A stretch of DNA of 64,000 bases from assembly GCA_002360945.1 (NCBI GenBank), contig DERO01000049.1:24981-88980 (forward strand), in the 5' to 3' direction. The number at the start of each line of letters is the position of its first letter. Position 1 is the first letter of the stretch. A program made the position numbers and the translations under genes. Source of the stretch: Leclercia adecarboxylata (lineage in GTDB: Bacteria > Pseudomonadota > Gammaproteobacteria > Enterobacterales > Enterobacteriaceae). The notes beneath the pieces were generated by a model. The model ran no database searches, was not told the origin of the DNA, and worked only from the letters and a program-made list of their open reading frames with translations. Of this stretch, positions 23,777-33,439 are shown piece after piece.

Positions 23777-25699
23777 ATGAGCATAATCAATCGCTTTATG
23801 AATTTAAAAGTCGGCCGAAAACTATTTTTCGGCTTTTCGGTATTGCTGATACTGACTCTGGCGATCCTCGCCTCCGGTCTGCTGGGGCTGAATAATATTC
23901 AGGACAAAGTGACGAAAAACGGTGTCGCCACCAACCTGTTCAATGCCCTTACCGCCGTGCGTCTGAACCGGACCAATTTCCAGTACACCCTGGATCAGAA
24001 GTACCTGGATAATGTGAATGCCGCTACTGCGAAGATGCAGGACACCCTCGCCACGCTGAATACCTTTAGCTGGACGCCGGAAGGTAAAGCATCACTGGAC
24101 AACACCACAGCCGCGGTGAACAGCTATATCGAGACGCTGGTTCCCTTTACCAAAGCCCTGTCGGAAAAGAAAATCAGTGAACAAAATATCTCCTCTCAGG
24201 TGCTGAACGACAACGCCGAACTCGTTGCCCGACTGAGCCGGGATGGTGCGCAATCACCCGAAACCGAGTTGCTGACGGCGCAGGTAGCATTTGCCATGAG
24301 CGATATAGACTCTCAGGTGACGGCCTACCGGCAGCATCCGACCCCGGAGTTGGAGAAGCTGATCCAGAGCCGTCTGGAGGCAGGTAAACACGATGTTACC
24401 CAGCTTATCTCGCTCATGCCGGAAGCCCAGAAGCCCATGCTGCAGGCGGCGCTGGACAACATGCACAACATCGAAGGTGAGCTGGAACATTACCGCGCCA
24501 TCTGGACGGAGCAATCCAACCTGTCCACCGCCTTAACCGGCAAAGCGGTTATCCTGACCAACGCCATCCAGGCGATGTACGACAGACAGCAGAAAAAAGT
24601 GGATGACACCGTCGGCAGCGTCGAAGTTCAGATGGTGACCGTGGCCGCGATCGGCATCGTACTGGCCGTGCTGCTGGCGCTGGGTATCACCAATTCCATT
24701 ACCCGTCCGCTTATCGAAACCCTGCGCGTGGCCGAGCTGATTGCCAAAGGCGATCTGACCGCGACCCTCAGCAGCAACCGTCGCGACGAGCCGGGTATGT
24801 TGATGAACGCCGTGGCGACCATGAATGAGAACCTGAAAAACATCATTCATGACGTGCGTAACGGCGTGGATAGCGTGGCGCGTTCGGCCTCCGAAATTGC
24901 CGCCGGGAATATGGATCTGTCATCGCGTACCGAGCAACAGTCTGCCGCGGTGGTTGAAACCGCAGCCAGTATGGAAGAGCTGACCTCTACCGTGGCGCTG
25001 AACGCCGAGAACGCCAAACACGCCCGCACCCTGGCCCAGGAAGCCTCGGTGAATGCGACCGAAGGGAGCCAGATTGCGCAGAAGGTGATCGACACCATGA
25101 AGAACGTGCGTCAAAGCTCGCACCGCATCTCTGAGATCACCACGGTTATCAACAGCATCGCCTTCCAGACCAACATCCTGGCGCTCAACGCTGCCGTAGA
25201 AGCGGCACGCGCCGGGGATCAGGGCAAAGGCTTTGCGGTGGTGGCCGCCGAAGTGCGTACTCTGGCCCAGCGCAGCGCCCAGTCAGCGAAGGAGATTGAA
25301 AACCTGATCGGGGAGTCGGTGGAGTTTGTCGACACCGGCTATAACCTGGTGGAAGGGGCGGGCGACGCCATGTCCCGCATCGAAGGCTCTGTCGCCCAGG
25401 TTCGCGACATCATGAGCGAGATTGCGGCGGCAACCGATGAGCAAAGCCGCGGCATTGCGCAAATCGCCCAGGCGATGGCCGAAATGGACACCACCACCCA
25501 GCAGAACGCCGCCCTGGTGGAGGAGTCCTCCGCCGCCGCCAGTTCGCTGGAAGATCAGGCCGTCCAGCTGGAGAAAGTGGTGGCCGTCTTCAAAGTCTCA
25601 GACTCCACCCCGTCGCGGGCAGTCGCCGCGCGGACCGTCATGCCAGCCACGGGCAAAAAAGCCGCGGCACAAGAATCGGGCGACTGGGTGCAGTTTTAA
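23777..25699 (+). CDS. Methyl-accepting chemotaxis protein with HBM-type sensor
   Basis: The protein is 640 residues. It has membrane segment 1 (about 15-35), a large helical periplasmic sensor (about 40-280, HBM-like; HBM domains bind organic acids) and membrane segment 2 (VTVAAIGIVLAVLLALGI). A HAMP domain (about 305-357) precedes the signalling domain, which carries the conserved hairpin tip (INSIAFQTNILALNAAVEAARAGDQGKGFAVVA). The C-terminus DWVQF fits the xWxxF pentapeptide that tethers CheR and CheB, so this looks like a self-sufficient high-abundance type receptor. It is followed by a hairpin and an EAL gene. The ligand is not known. Confidence 0.9.
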   Translation: MSIINRFMNLKVGRKLFFGFSVLLILTLAILASGLLGLNNIQDKVTKNGVATNLFNALTAVRLNRTNFQYTLDQKYLDNVNAATAKMQDTLATLNTFSWTPEGKASLDNTTAAVNSYIETLVPFTKALSEKKISEQNISSQVLNDNAELVARLSRDGAQSPETELLTAQVAFAMSDIDSQVTAYRQHPTPELEKLIQSRLEAGKHDVTQLISLMPEAQKPMLQAALDNMHNIEGELEHYRAIWTEQSNLSTALTGKAVILTNAIQAMYDRQQKKVDDTVGSVEVQMVTVAAIGIVLAVLLALGITNSITRPLIETLRVAELIAKGDLTATLSSNRRDEPGMLMNAVATMNENLKNIIHDVRNGVDSVARSASEIAAGNMDLSSRTEQQSAAVVETAASMEELTSTVALNAENAKHARTLAQEASVNATEGSQIAQKVIDTMKNVRQSSHRISEITTVINSIAFQTNILALNAAVEAARAGDQGKGFAVVAAEVRTLAQRSAQSAKEIENLIGESVEFVDTGYNLVEGAGDAMSRIEGSVAQVRDIMSEIAAATDEQSRGIAQIAQAMAEMDTTTQQNAALVEESSAAASSLEDQAVQLEKVVAVFKVSDSTPSRAVAARTVMPATGKKAAAQESGDWVQF

Positions 25700-25723
25700 T
25701 CCCAGACGAATGATATAGCCCCC

Positions 25724-25753
25724 GTCAGGCAGCCGGTTTTCCGGCTGCCTGAC
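25724..25753 (+). terminator. Hairpin after the chemoreceptor gene
   Basis: GTCAGGCAGCCGG and its exact complement form a perfect 13-bp stem with a TTTT loop, 24 bp after the stop. No T run follows, so it may stop transcription poorly and let the EAL gene be read through. Confidence 0.6.
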
Positions 25754-25775
25754 CCAAGCCGCGGTGAAACTGACC

Positions 25776-26609
25776 ATGATTAACGTACACCAGCTGCGGG
25801 CCAGGTTCGGCCGCTATTTTTCAGGACGGTATAGCGCATCAGTCAACGCGCTTCGCACGGCAATTACACAGCGGCAGATAGTGCCCTTCTATCAGCCCTT
25901 TATGAATGCCAGCACCGGTCAGATTGCCGGGATCGAAGTGCTGGCCCGCTGGCGCCACCCGCTATACGGCGCGATCTCGCCCGATGCCTTTATTCCGCTG
26001 GCAGAACAACACGAACTGATCGTTCCCCTCACCCATCTGCTGATGCAGCAGGTGATTGCCGATCTGCAGGATCAGATCCACCGTTTCCCGGTCGGGACCT
26101 ATATCTGTATTAACATCAGCGCGCAAAACTGTCTCGATCCCGGTTTTGAATATGATACCCGCGACATGCTGAGTAAATTCAATGCCAATCAGAGCCATGT
26201 GGTGGTGGAGATCACCGAGCGGCATCCGCTGCATTTCACGCCGCAGTTGAGTAACTGGTTTGCTGCACTGCGCGAGGCCAACATCTCGGTGGCGCTGGAT
26301 GACTTTGGCACCGGCTATTCGAATCTGTCGTATATCTCGGCCCTGAATCCGGAGTTCATTAAGATTGATAAGCTGTTTGTCAGTCAGATTGGCGTGAGTG
26401 AGGATACACGACTGGTGGACAGCGTGATCGCCCTGGCGAAAAACATGCACCTGAAGATCATTGCTGAAGGGGTAGAGACCCAGGCCCAGGCCGACTATTT
26501 ACGCCATAAGCACATCGATTTTATGCAGGGGTACTATTTTTATAAGCCGTTACCGGCCAGTGAGTTGATCCACCAGATGATTGCGCAGCATCGGGCGATC
26601 GCATGCTGA
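25776..26609 (+). CDS. EAL-domain cyclic-di-GMP phosphodiesterase
   Basis: The protein is about 277 residues and is essentially a stand-alone EAL domain. The catalytic set appears intact: EVLARWRHP (EAL variant EVL), ICINISAQ, VVEITER, ALDDFGTGYSNL, FIKIDKLFV, AEGVETQAQ and MQGYYFYKPLP. It should hydrolyse c-di-GMP in the cytoplasm and favour motility. There is no sensor domain or membrane segment. The start is unsure: ATG at 25776, or an in-frame GTG at 25764; neither has a good ribosome site. The link to the chemoreceptor is by position only. Confidence 0.85.
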   Translation: MINVHQLRARFGRYFSGRYSASVNALRTAITQRQIVPFYQPFMNASTGQIAGIEVLARWRHPLYGAISPDAFIPLAEQHELIVPLTHLLMQQVIADLQDQIHRFPVGTYICINISAQNCLDPGFEYDTRDMLSKFNANQSHVVVEITERHPLHFTPQLSNWFAALREANISVALDDFGTGYSNLSYISALNPEFIKIDKLFVSQIGVSEDTRLVDSVIALAKNMHLKIIAEGVETQAQADYLRHKHIDFMQGYYFYKPLPASELIHQMIAQHRAIAC

Positions 26610-26852
26610 TACTGCACCACCTCACTCCGGGGTGGCGGCAGGAGCTGTTTATTAAATAAAAAGTTATGAAATGATTTTTTAAAATAACACGATGGCATGA
26701 TTTATTTTTACGGATGCCGTTAATAGAATAAATGCCAGATTGATTAAAAACGCCACTTCCCCACTTCTCCTTTTTATTTTTCTCTTCCTGGATATTACAC
26801 CGACATCAGTCAACTGATTGATTCTATACACAGTAAGTGACAGGAGATAGCT

Positions 26853-28172
26853 ATGTTTAGCCAAAATAAAATTGAGGCACTCCAGCTCGCCTTAAAAGCA
26901 CTTGACCTTTACGAGGGTAAAATTGACGGTATTGTTGGCCCCCTCACATTAGCGGCGGTACAAAAATTTGAAACCCTGATGCTTAACCCGCCCGCGATCG
27001 ATAAGCCTGAACCTGAGGCGCCTGCTGAGAAACCCGACACCACCGCCCCCTTAACGGACGGGCAATACGCCGATCTTGAAGAGGCTTTAGTCTTTACCTT
27101 AAAAAATGAGGGAGGTTACTCGGATCACCCCGCTGACAGCGGTGGGCCGACCAACAAAGGCATAACTATTGACCGACTCTCCGAATATCTGGGAAAACAA
27201 GCCACAAAAGACGACGTTAAAAATTTAAGCTATGAAATGATTAAACGGATTTATAAAAAATATTACTGGGATATATTAAAACTCGATAACGTTTTGGATC
27301 AGGGCATTGCGACTGCACTTTTCGACATGGGGGTTTTATGCGGCACCGGCACAGTTATCCGTATTACCCGGGAAATAGTCGACGTGACTTCGGGTACAAA
27401 GATGGATGCAGTGACCTTAGCGGCGATTAATGCCACCACCGACGATAAATTTATCCCCCAGCTTGTTGAATATACCCTGGACAGATTCAATAAGATTGTG
27501 GAACACAACCCCAGCCAGCAGGTCTTTATAAAAGGCTGGAATAACAGAGCCAGACGGCTGTTGTCGCTGATTAATAACGACGATGTCGAGGCCATCATCC
27601 CTGCACTTGACCCTACCAGCAACATTGGCGAGGGATTGCATACGCTGGCCAGCACGGTGGGCGTCTCCCCTTCAGATATTGATAAGATGATTGCATGGCA
27701 AACGCACATCAATCCGCATTCCAATCCGCGTTACTGGGTCGTTTTCCAGATAAAAAAACATTCAAAATACAAAAGGATGCATATTTTTGATCGGGTAGAT
27801 CATCGCGTTCAAAGTATTCATGCTGTCCACGGGACTGGCAGCGACGTGGACAACGATGGCATGGCCACTGACTTTTCCAATGTTCCGGAATCGCATAAGA
27901 GTTCACTGGGGCTGGATATCACGCTGGGCACCTACACGATGGCGCAGCATGGCAGAGCGTTACGCCTGGATGGGCTTGAAGAAAGCAACAACAATGCGCT
28001 GAAGCGAGGGGTGGTGTTTCACGGCGTTGAATATGCGGGCGACGAGTATGTGCAGAAGTTTGGTCGCTGCGGGCGCTCACATGGCTGCCCGGCAGTTGAA
28101 TATTCCGTGGTGCAGAACCTGATTGATAAGATTAAAGGCGGCTCACTCTTTTTGATCACTCCTGATGTGTAA
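26853..28172 (+). CDS. GH108 muramidase / YkuD_2 L,D-transpeptidase-like fusion with peptidoglycan-binding head
   Basis: The protein is 439 residues without a signal peptide. Residues 3-45 form a PG_binding_1-like repeat (ALKALDLYEGKIDGIVGPLTLAAVQKFE), followed by a Pro/Glu-rich linker (46-66). Residues about 73-245 resemble phage GH108 N-acetylmuramidases; Glu86 in KNEGGYSDHP is the likely catalytic acid, and GGPTNKGITI follows. Residues about 290-437 resemble the YkuD_2 murein L,D-transpeptidase domain, with HGVEYAGDE and CGRSHGCPAVEY (putative nucleophile Cys412). It is AT-richer than its neighbours, with an AGGAG ribosome site. A cell-wall-active toxin or phage-derived lysin is possible; no immunity gene is evident. 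Confidence 0.75.
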   Translation: MFSQNKIEALQLALKALDLYEGKIDGIVGPLTLAAVQKFETLMLNPPAIDKPEPEAPAEKPDTTAPLTDGQYADLEEALVFTLKNEGGYSDHPADSGGPTNKGITIDRLSEYLGKQATKDDVKNLSYEMIKRIYKKYYWDILKLDNVLDQGIATALFDMGVLCGTGTVIRITREIVDVTSGTKMDAVTLAAINATTDDKFIPQLVEYTLDRFNKIVEHNPSQQVFIKGWNNRARRLLSLINNDDVEAIIPALDPTSNIGEGLHTLASTVGVSPSDIDKMIAWQTHINPHSNPRYWVVFQIKKHSKYKRMHIFDRVDHRVQSIHAVHGTGSDVDNDGMATDFSNVPESHKSSLGLDITLGTYTMAQHGRALRLDGLEESNNNALKRGVVFHGVEYAGDEYVQKFGRCGRSHGCPAVEYSVVQNLIDKIKGGSLFLITPDV

Positions 28173-28181
28173 AAGCCCCTG

Positions 28182-28219
28182 ACATACCTGCTGTCACTGT
28201 CGCCAGTGGGTATGTTTTT
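28182..28219 (+). terminator. Terminator of the muramidase fusion gene
   Basis: ACATACC (28182-28188) pairs with GGTATGT (28209-28215) around a 20-base centre, followed by TTTT. It lies 10 bp after the stop and before the convergent gene ending at 28240. Confidence 0.55.
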
Positions 28220-28239
28220 GACCTGACGTCGCGCCCGAT

Positions 28240-29055
28240 TTAGCGAGTGCGAACCTCCACGACCGGCGTACTTTTCAATACCGGCGTCGGGCTGTCCGAC
28301 AGCGCCGCCATTCCCAGCGCCGAGGCTATCCCGCTCGCGATGGTCTCATCGGTAAAGGGCACCTTCCCATTCTCCTGATGAATAATGGCCTTACTCAGCG
28401 CGGTTAATACCGCGGGCGAGGCCACGTCCAGCCGGGTGGTCGGTGAGACGCCAAGGGCCTGACTGACGTTCTGAATGTACGCGGTGGTATTGTTATTGTC
28501 CTGCGGCGGTGCCCAGCGGTTAATAATTTTACTGATGGTATCCAGCCCGCGACGCTGGTAGGCGAGCAGGTTGACGCCCAGGGCGCGGATCCCGTGCTCC
28601 GGAGACGCAAAGGTGGCGAACCGGCCGTCGGTACCGTTCTGTCCCTGCCAGGTAAAGGCCCAGCTGGCCTCCAGATTACCAGGGTTGTTATTGCGGATCC
28701 CACGGATGCCTCCGAGTGGCGACCACGCGGGCCCGGTGCGGCTGTTCCGGTACTGAGGTAAGCGGTTCATCAGCGCGAGCTGATTTTCACGCCAGCCCTG
28801 CTGGCTGGCGTACTGCCCCAGCTGTTCAAAGGAGGCGGGCGTGGCGGCAAGGGATGCCTGGCGGCGATCCGCTGGTTGCGATGAGCGTGCCACTGGCTGG
28901 GCGACGATCGGCTGCGAAGCGTTGGTGACCTGCTGAAAGGAGGCGGGTACGCTGGTCTGGGTCATCCCGGTAGAGGAGCTCTGCGCCGATAGCGAAGCCA
29001 CCTGCTGCGGGCTGCTAATCTGCTGCTGTTCATAGTAATGCGCAATACCGGACAT
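28240..29055 (-). CDS. Phage virion structural-protein-like (putative muramidase-related)
   Basis: The protein is about 271 residues from the ATG at 29055 (AGAGGG, 4-bp spacing). Residues about 20-100 are Gln/Ser/Ala-rich and low in complexity. From GGIRGIRNNNPGNLEASWAF on, it follows a motif set common in phage structural and virion-associated lysozyme-like proteins: GRFATFASPEHGIRALGVNLLAYQ, IINRWAPPQDNNNTTAYIQNV, KAIIHQENG. No other phage gene is nearby. It is convergent with the muramidase fusion and divergent from narP. Alternative starts at 29058 and 29082 exist. Confidence 0.65.
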   Translation of the reverse strand: MSGIAHYYEQQQISSPQQVASLSAQSSSTGMTQTSVPASFQQVTNASQPIVAQPVARSSQPADRRQASLAATPASFEQLGQYASQQGWRENQLALMNRLPQYRNSRTGPAWSPLGGIRGIRNNNPGNLEASWAFTWQGQNGTDGRFATFASPEHGIRALGVNLLAYQRRGLDTISKIINRWAPPQDNNNTTAYIQNVSQALGVSPTTRLDVASPAVLTALSKAIIHQENGKVPFTDETIASGIASALGMAALSDSPTPVLKSTPVVEVRTR

Positions 29056-29262
29056 CATTCCCTCTTCATACTCACCCGCCATCCGCGCGGGCGCTGCCGA
29101 CGCGTTTGCCGGTATTATACAGATGCCGGTCTGGGTAGCGAGCGTCAGACAAATCTTAGTGAGAAAGGGCTCAAGTCTCAGGCCGATACCCGGTGCAAAA
29201 TCGCAGCCTGGGGCATACACTATCGCCAGAAAAATCCACACAGACTACAGGGACGGAGGAGT

Positions 29263-29907
29263 ATGGCTGAAGTAACGCCTTTTCAGGTTCTTATCGTGGA
29301 CGATCATCCCCTGATGCGCAGAGGCATTCGCCAGCTGCTGGCGCTGAACAGCGACTTTCAGGTGGTAGCCGAGGCGGGCGATGGGGAGAGCGCCGTCGAT
29401 CTGGCGAGCCGTCTTGAGCCGGATGTGATCCTGCTGGACCTCAATATGAAAGGCATGAGCGGGCTCGATACTCTGAATGCGCTGCGTCGGCACGACGTGA
29501 CCGCGCAGATCATCATCCTGACCGCCTCGGATTCCACCAGCGATATCGCCACCCTGATCAATGCCGGTGCCGACGGGTATCTGCTGAAAGACAGCGATCC
29601 GGAAGTGTTGCTGGAGGACATCCTGCGCGGGGCAAAGGGCGGGAAAACCTTCAGCAAGCACGTCAGCGACTACCTGCGGGAGCGGGATACCTCCGGCGTG
29701 AGCGCCGATCCGTTAAGCACCCTGACCGAGCGCGAGCTGGACGTGCTCCACGAGCTGGCGCAGGGGCTGTCGAATAAACAGATCGCCGCAGCGCTCAATA
29801 TAGCCGAGCAGACGGTGAAAGTGCATATTCGCAACCTGCTGCGCAAGCTAAACCTGCGCTCGCGGGTGGCGGCCACCATTCTCTTCCTGCAGACGCGCGG
29901 CCTGTAA
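29263..29907 (+). CDS. narP: NarP, nitrate/nitrite response regulator
   Basis: The protein is 214 residues. The receiver domain (VLIVDDHPLMRRGIRQ; phospho-acceptor Asp in VILLDLNMKGMSGLD; conserved Lys in LLKDSDPEV) is joined to a LuxR-type helix-turn-helix (LTERELDVLHELAQGLSNKQIAAALNIAEQTVKVHIRNLLRKL). It is highly similar to E. coli NarP. It activates the nap operon at 7-2-7 heptamer sites. A GGAGGA ribosome site fixes the ATG at 29263. It is convergent with ccmH, 12 bp apart, as in E. coli. Confidence 0.95.
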   Translation: MAEVTPFQVLIVDDHPLMRRGIRQLLALNSDFQVVAEAGDGESAVDLASRLEPDVILLDLNMKGMSGLDTLNALRRHDVTAQIIILTASDSTSDIATLINAGADGYLLKDSDPEVLLEDILRGAKGGKTFSKHVSDYLRERDTSGVSADPLSTLTERELDVLHELAQGLSNKQIAAALNIAEQTVKVHIRNLLRKLNLRSRVAATILFLQTRGL

Positions 29908-29919
29908 GCGGCCGGATCG

Positions 29920-30957
29920 CTATTTCCCCTGCGCCCTCGCCTGCTGGATACTGCGCTCAATCACCGCCCGGCGGGTATCGCTGGCAGGAAGCAGCTTCAG
30001 CATCTTCTCCCAGGCCGCAATCGCCTCACTGAAGCGCTGCTGCTCAAAGGCATTGAAGGCATACATGCTCAGGACGCGTACGTTGGCACCATCGCTTTTC
30101 ACCAGCTGGCGCAGCAGCTCCCCGCCCAGACGGTTATCATCCGCATCGGTCGAGCGCGTCAGGGCTTCGGCGTAGCCTAAGGCGGCATCGCTGTTATCAG
30201 GCGCGCGTCGGTAGGCGTTGGCGTACGCCTCGGTGGCCGTGCGGGCATTGCCCAGCGCCATCCCGATCCGGCCCAGCATGATCCAGCCTTCAATGTTTCC
30301 GGCATCATTTTGCAAACGGGTGCGCAGCCCGAGCGCCAGACGCGCCAGCTCCTCTTCATTCAGCGGCTGCGCCTGCGGATTTAATGCCCGCTCCAGCAGG
30401 ACCGGCGTCTGGGCCGTCGCCTGCTGCCAGACCTTCACCTGCGCATAGTGCCCGGTCTGCCAGTAGCTCCCCGCCCCTACTGCCAGCGCGATCGCTACTC
30501 CGGGCGCATAAAGCCCTATGCCCGCGCGTTTGCCCGCCGGCACGGCGCTGTCGACCACGTTCTCCTGCGTCAGCCGCACCCGACGACGGGAGCGGGCATA
30601 GATCACCCAGCTCCCGGTGCCGATGGCGGCCAGCGGCAGGAGCCACAGCAGGATAGTCAGCGGGGTTAAAGGTGGATCGTAGGTGACGAAACTGCCGTAG
30701 CGCGCCACCATATACTCCACGATCTCTTGATTGCTTTTCCCCTCCTGCATCAAGGCGTAGACCTTGTGACGCAGGTCGACGGCAATCATGGCGTTAGAAT
30801 CCGCAATGCTGTTGTTCTGGCATTTCGGGCAGCGCAGCTGCTCCGTCAGCTGGCGGAACTGCTGCTCCTGGACTTCATCCTTAAAGGGCATCACGTCAAT
30901 GGTGGCCAGCGCCGACCCGGCAATCGCCAGCATCAGCATGGCCAGTAAAAATCTCAT
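29920..30957 (-). CDS. ccmH: CcmH, cytochrome c maturation heme lyase subunit (CcmH-CcmI fusion)
   Basis: The protein is 345 residues. A signal peptide (MRFLLAMLMLAIAGSALA) and the CcmH redox motif LRCPKCQNNS lead. Two membrane segments follow, then a C-terminal TPR-containing CcmI-like part (LGRIGMALGNARTATEAYANAYRRAPDNSDAALGYAEAL), the fused form found in E. coli. With CcmF it attaches heme to apocytochrome CXXCH cysteines in the periplasm. It is the last gene of the nap-ccm operon; its ATG overlaps the ccmG stop by 4 bp. Confidence 0.94.
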   Translation of the reverse strand: MRFLLAMLMLAIAGSALATIDVMPFKDEVQEQQFRQLTEQLRCPKCQNNSIADSNAMIAVDLRHKVYALMQEGKSNQEIVEYMVARYGSFVTYDPPLTPLTILLWLLPLAAIGTGSWVIYARSRRRVRLTQENVVDSAVPAGKRAGIGLYAPGVAIALAVGAGSYWQTGHYAQVKVWQQATAQTPVLLERALNPQAQPLNEEELARLALGLRTRLQNDAGNIEGWIMLGRIGMALGNARTATEAYANAYRRAPDNSDAALGYAEALTRSTDADDNRLGGELLRQLVKSDGANVRVLSMYAFNAFEQQRFSEAIAAWEKMLKLLPASDTRRAVIERSIQQARAQGK

Positions 30958-31511
30958 CGTGCGGCCTCCTTGCTGTAGCGATCCCACAGCGGTTTGATCT
31001 CGCTCTGCCAGACCTGGGCAGTCAGCGCCCCCGCATGGCGATAGCGAACGATCCCTTTCCCGTCGATCAGGAAGGTTTCCGGCGCGCCGTAGACCCCCAG
31101 ATCCAGCCCCAGCATGCCGTCGCCATCAAACAGGCTCAGCGCGTACGGGTTGCCGAGTTCGTTCAGCCAGGCCGTGGCTTTCTGGCGGTCGTCTTTGTAG
31201 TTCATGCCCACCACGCGGATCCCCTGCGCGGAGAGCTGGTTCAGGTACTGATGCTCGGCCCGACAGGTCGGGCACCAGGTCGCCCAGACGTTGAGCAGCA
31301 CCGGTTTGCCCTGGGTCAGCACGTCGGCCTGATAATGTTGGCCAGGGTTATCCAGCGACTCCAGACGGAAGCCAGGCACCGGTTTGCCGATCAGGGCCGA
31401 CTCCAGCGTTGTCGGATCGTCGCCCCCGGCGTTGCGCGCCAGCTGCCACAGCAGGGCCGCCGCGATCAGCAGGAAAATAACGAATGGCACTAACAGGATG
31501 TTGCGCTTCAT
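30954..31511 (-). CDS. ccmG: CcmG (DsbE), thiol:disulfide interchange protein
   Basis: The protein is 185 residues. An N-terminal membrane anchor (ILLVPFVIFLLIAAALLW) carries a periplasmic thioredoxin domain with active site WATWCPTC and the acidic GVYGAPETFLID cis-Pro region. It keeps apocytochrome cysteines reduced for heme attachment. I took the ATG at 31511, which overlaps ccmF by 4 bp. Confidence 0.95.
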   Translation of the reverse strand: MKRNILLVPFVIFLLIAAALLWQLARNAGGDDPTTLESALIGKPVPGFRLESLDNPGQHYQADVLTQGKPVLLNVWATWCPTCRAEHQYLNQLSAQGIRVVGMNYKDDRQKATAWLNELGNPYALSLFDGDGMLGLDLGVYGAPETFLIDGKGIVRYRHAGALTAQVWQSEIKPLWDRYSKEAAR

Positions 31512-33439
31512 ACGGCCTCCGATGCCTTGTTTTGCCTGCGGTAGCGCGGATCGCCCAGGCACAGCAGCCCGCCCAGTGCCATCAGTAATCCCCCGGCCCA
31601 GATCCAGCGGACAAAGGGTTTGTAATAGAGACGCACGGCCCAGGCGCCGTTATCCAGCTCCTCCCCGAGGGCGGCATACAGGTCGCGGGTGATGCCGCCA
31701 TCAATCGCCGCTTCGGTCATCATCGAGCGGGCGCTGTTGTAGAAGCGTTTTTCCGCCTGCAGAACTGCTTCGGTTTTACCGTTGCGCGTCACGCCAATCG
31801 TCGCCACGCCGCCCCGGTAGTTTGGCCCGGTGATATCCTTAACGTCGCGGAAAGTGAAGCGATAGTCGTGAATTTCAACGCTATCCCCCGCCTGCATGCG
31901 CACGTCGCGCTCGACGCTGTAGTTCTGGCTGAAGGCGATCCCGACGATAGTCACCGCCAGCCCGAGGTGCCCGGCGACCATCCCGCCGTAGCTGAGGGTC
32001 ATCTTCGCCCCATGGGAGACGCGCAGCGCCACTTCGGCCAGCGCCAGCACAAAGATCCAGCCCGCCATCGCCAGCCCGACCACCGTCATGGCGATAATCT
32101 TGCTTTCGAACAGCCACGGCAGCAGCAGGGAGAGCGCAAGAGTGCTGATCAGGGCGATGGCCAGCAGACCCCGGAGCTTACGCGGCCTGTCGCGGCCCCA
32201 GCGCACCAGCGGGCCGATCCCCACCAGCAGCGCAAAAGGTGCCATCAGCCAGCTGAACATCGTATTGAAGAATGGCTCGCCAATCGAAATGCTGCCCAGC
32301 CCCAGCTGCTTATGCACCAGCGGCAGCAGGGTGCCCAGCAGCACCACCAGCATGGCGGTGAGCAGCAGGACGTTGTTGCCGAGCAGCAGCGACTCGCGGG
32401 ACCAGAGGGCATTGTTCACCCGGGAACGCACCTTATGCCCGCGGGTGGCAAACAGCAGCAGCGAGCCGCCGATCACCAGCACCATAAAGGCGAGGATAAA
32501 CATCCCGCGCGCCGGATCGGAGGCGAAGGCATGCACCGAGACCAGCACCCCGGAGCGCACGAGGAAGGTGCCCAGCAAGCACAGGGAAAAGGCGCAGATG
32601 GAGAGCAGCAGCGACCAGGCTTTAAAGCTGGCGCGCTGCTCTGAGACCGACAGAGAGTGCATCAGGGCGGTGCCCACCAGCCACGGCATAAACGAGGCGT
32701 TCTCGACCGGATCCCAGAACCACCAGCCGCCCCAGCCTAATTCGTAATAGGCCCACGCCGACCCCAGCACGATCCCCAGGGTCAGGCAGACCCATGCAGC
32801 CAGCGTCCAGGGGCGGGCAAAGCGGGCGAAAGTGCTGTCCATTCGTCCGCTCAGCAGCGCGGCGATGGCAAAAGCAAAGGCCACCGAGAAGCCGACGTAG
32901 CCCATATAGAGCAGCGGCGGATGCAGGATGAGGCTCGGATCCTGCAGGAGCGGATTCAGGTCGCGCCCCTCAATCGGGAAGTCCGGCAGGGTGCGGGCGA
33001 AGGGATTGGAGGTAAAGAGGATAAACAGCAGGAAGCCGACGCTGACCATCCCCATCACCGCCAGCACGCGCGCCACGATGTCTGGCGGCATCTGCTGGCT
33101 GCACAGCGCCACGGCAAAGGTCCAGCCACTCATGAGCAGCACCCACAGCAGCAAAGAGCCTTCGTGAGCGCCCCAGGTGGCCGCCACGCGATACCAGACC
33201 GGCAGCTGGGTATTAGAGTTGCTGGCGACATAGGTCACCGAGAAATCATTCACCACGAAGGCGTGGATCAGCACCATAAACGCGCCCATCACCAGCATAA
33301 ACAGCAGCCAGGCAAACAGCCTGGCCGAGGCCATCATCCGTTGGTCGCCCCGGGCCACGCCCCATAGCGGGTAGAGAGAGAGCAGAAGCGCCACGCCCAG
33401 GGCCAGGCACAGCAGGGCGTTACCAAGTTCAGGCATCAT
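31508..33439 (-). CDS. ccmF: CcmF, heme lyase core subunit
   Basis: This 643-residue inner-membrane protein has about 15 membrane segments. The WWD domain ([15 protein letters not shown]) and flanking conserved histidines bind the heme delivered by CcmE. The length and the sequence opening [15 protein letters not shown] match the E. coli enzyme. It overlaps ccmE and ccmG by 4 bp each. Confidence 0.96.
   Translation of the reverse strand: MMPELGNALLCLALGVALLLSLYPLWGVARGDQRMMASARLFAWLLFMLVMGAFMVLIHAFVVNDFSVTYVASNSNTQLPVWYRVAATWGAHEGSLLLWVLLMSGWTFAVALCSQQMPPDIVARVLAVMGMVSVGFLLFILFTSNPFARTLPDFPIEGRDLNPLLQDPSLILHPPLLYMGYVGFSVAFAFAIAALLSGRMDSTFARFARPWTLAAWVCLTLGIVLGSAWAYYELGWGGWWFWDPVENASFMPWLVGTALMHSLSVSEQRASFKAWSLLLSICAFSLCLLGTFLVRSGVLVSVHAFASDPARGMFILAFMVLVIGGSLLLFATRGHKVRSRVNNALWSRESLLLGNNVLLLTAMLVVLLGTLLPLVHKQLGLGSISIGEPFFNTMFSWLMAPFALLVGIGPLVRWGRDRPRKLRGLLAIALISTLALSLLLPWLFESKIIAMTVVGLAMAGWIFVLALAEVALRVSHGAKMTLSYGGMVAGHLGLAVTIVGIAFSQNYSVERDVRMQAGDSVEIHDYRFTFRDVKDITGPNYRGGVATIGVTRNGKTEAVLQAEKRFYNSARSMMTEAAIDGGITRDLYAALGEELDNGAWAVRLYYKPFVRWIWAGGLLMALGGLLCLGDPRYRRQNKASEAV

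Noticed and set aside
26679..26864. Minus-strand 61-codon frame before the muramidase fusion gene
   Set aside because: It lies in AT-rich intergenic DNA and across the start of the real gene, has no convincing ribosome site, and has low complexity.
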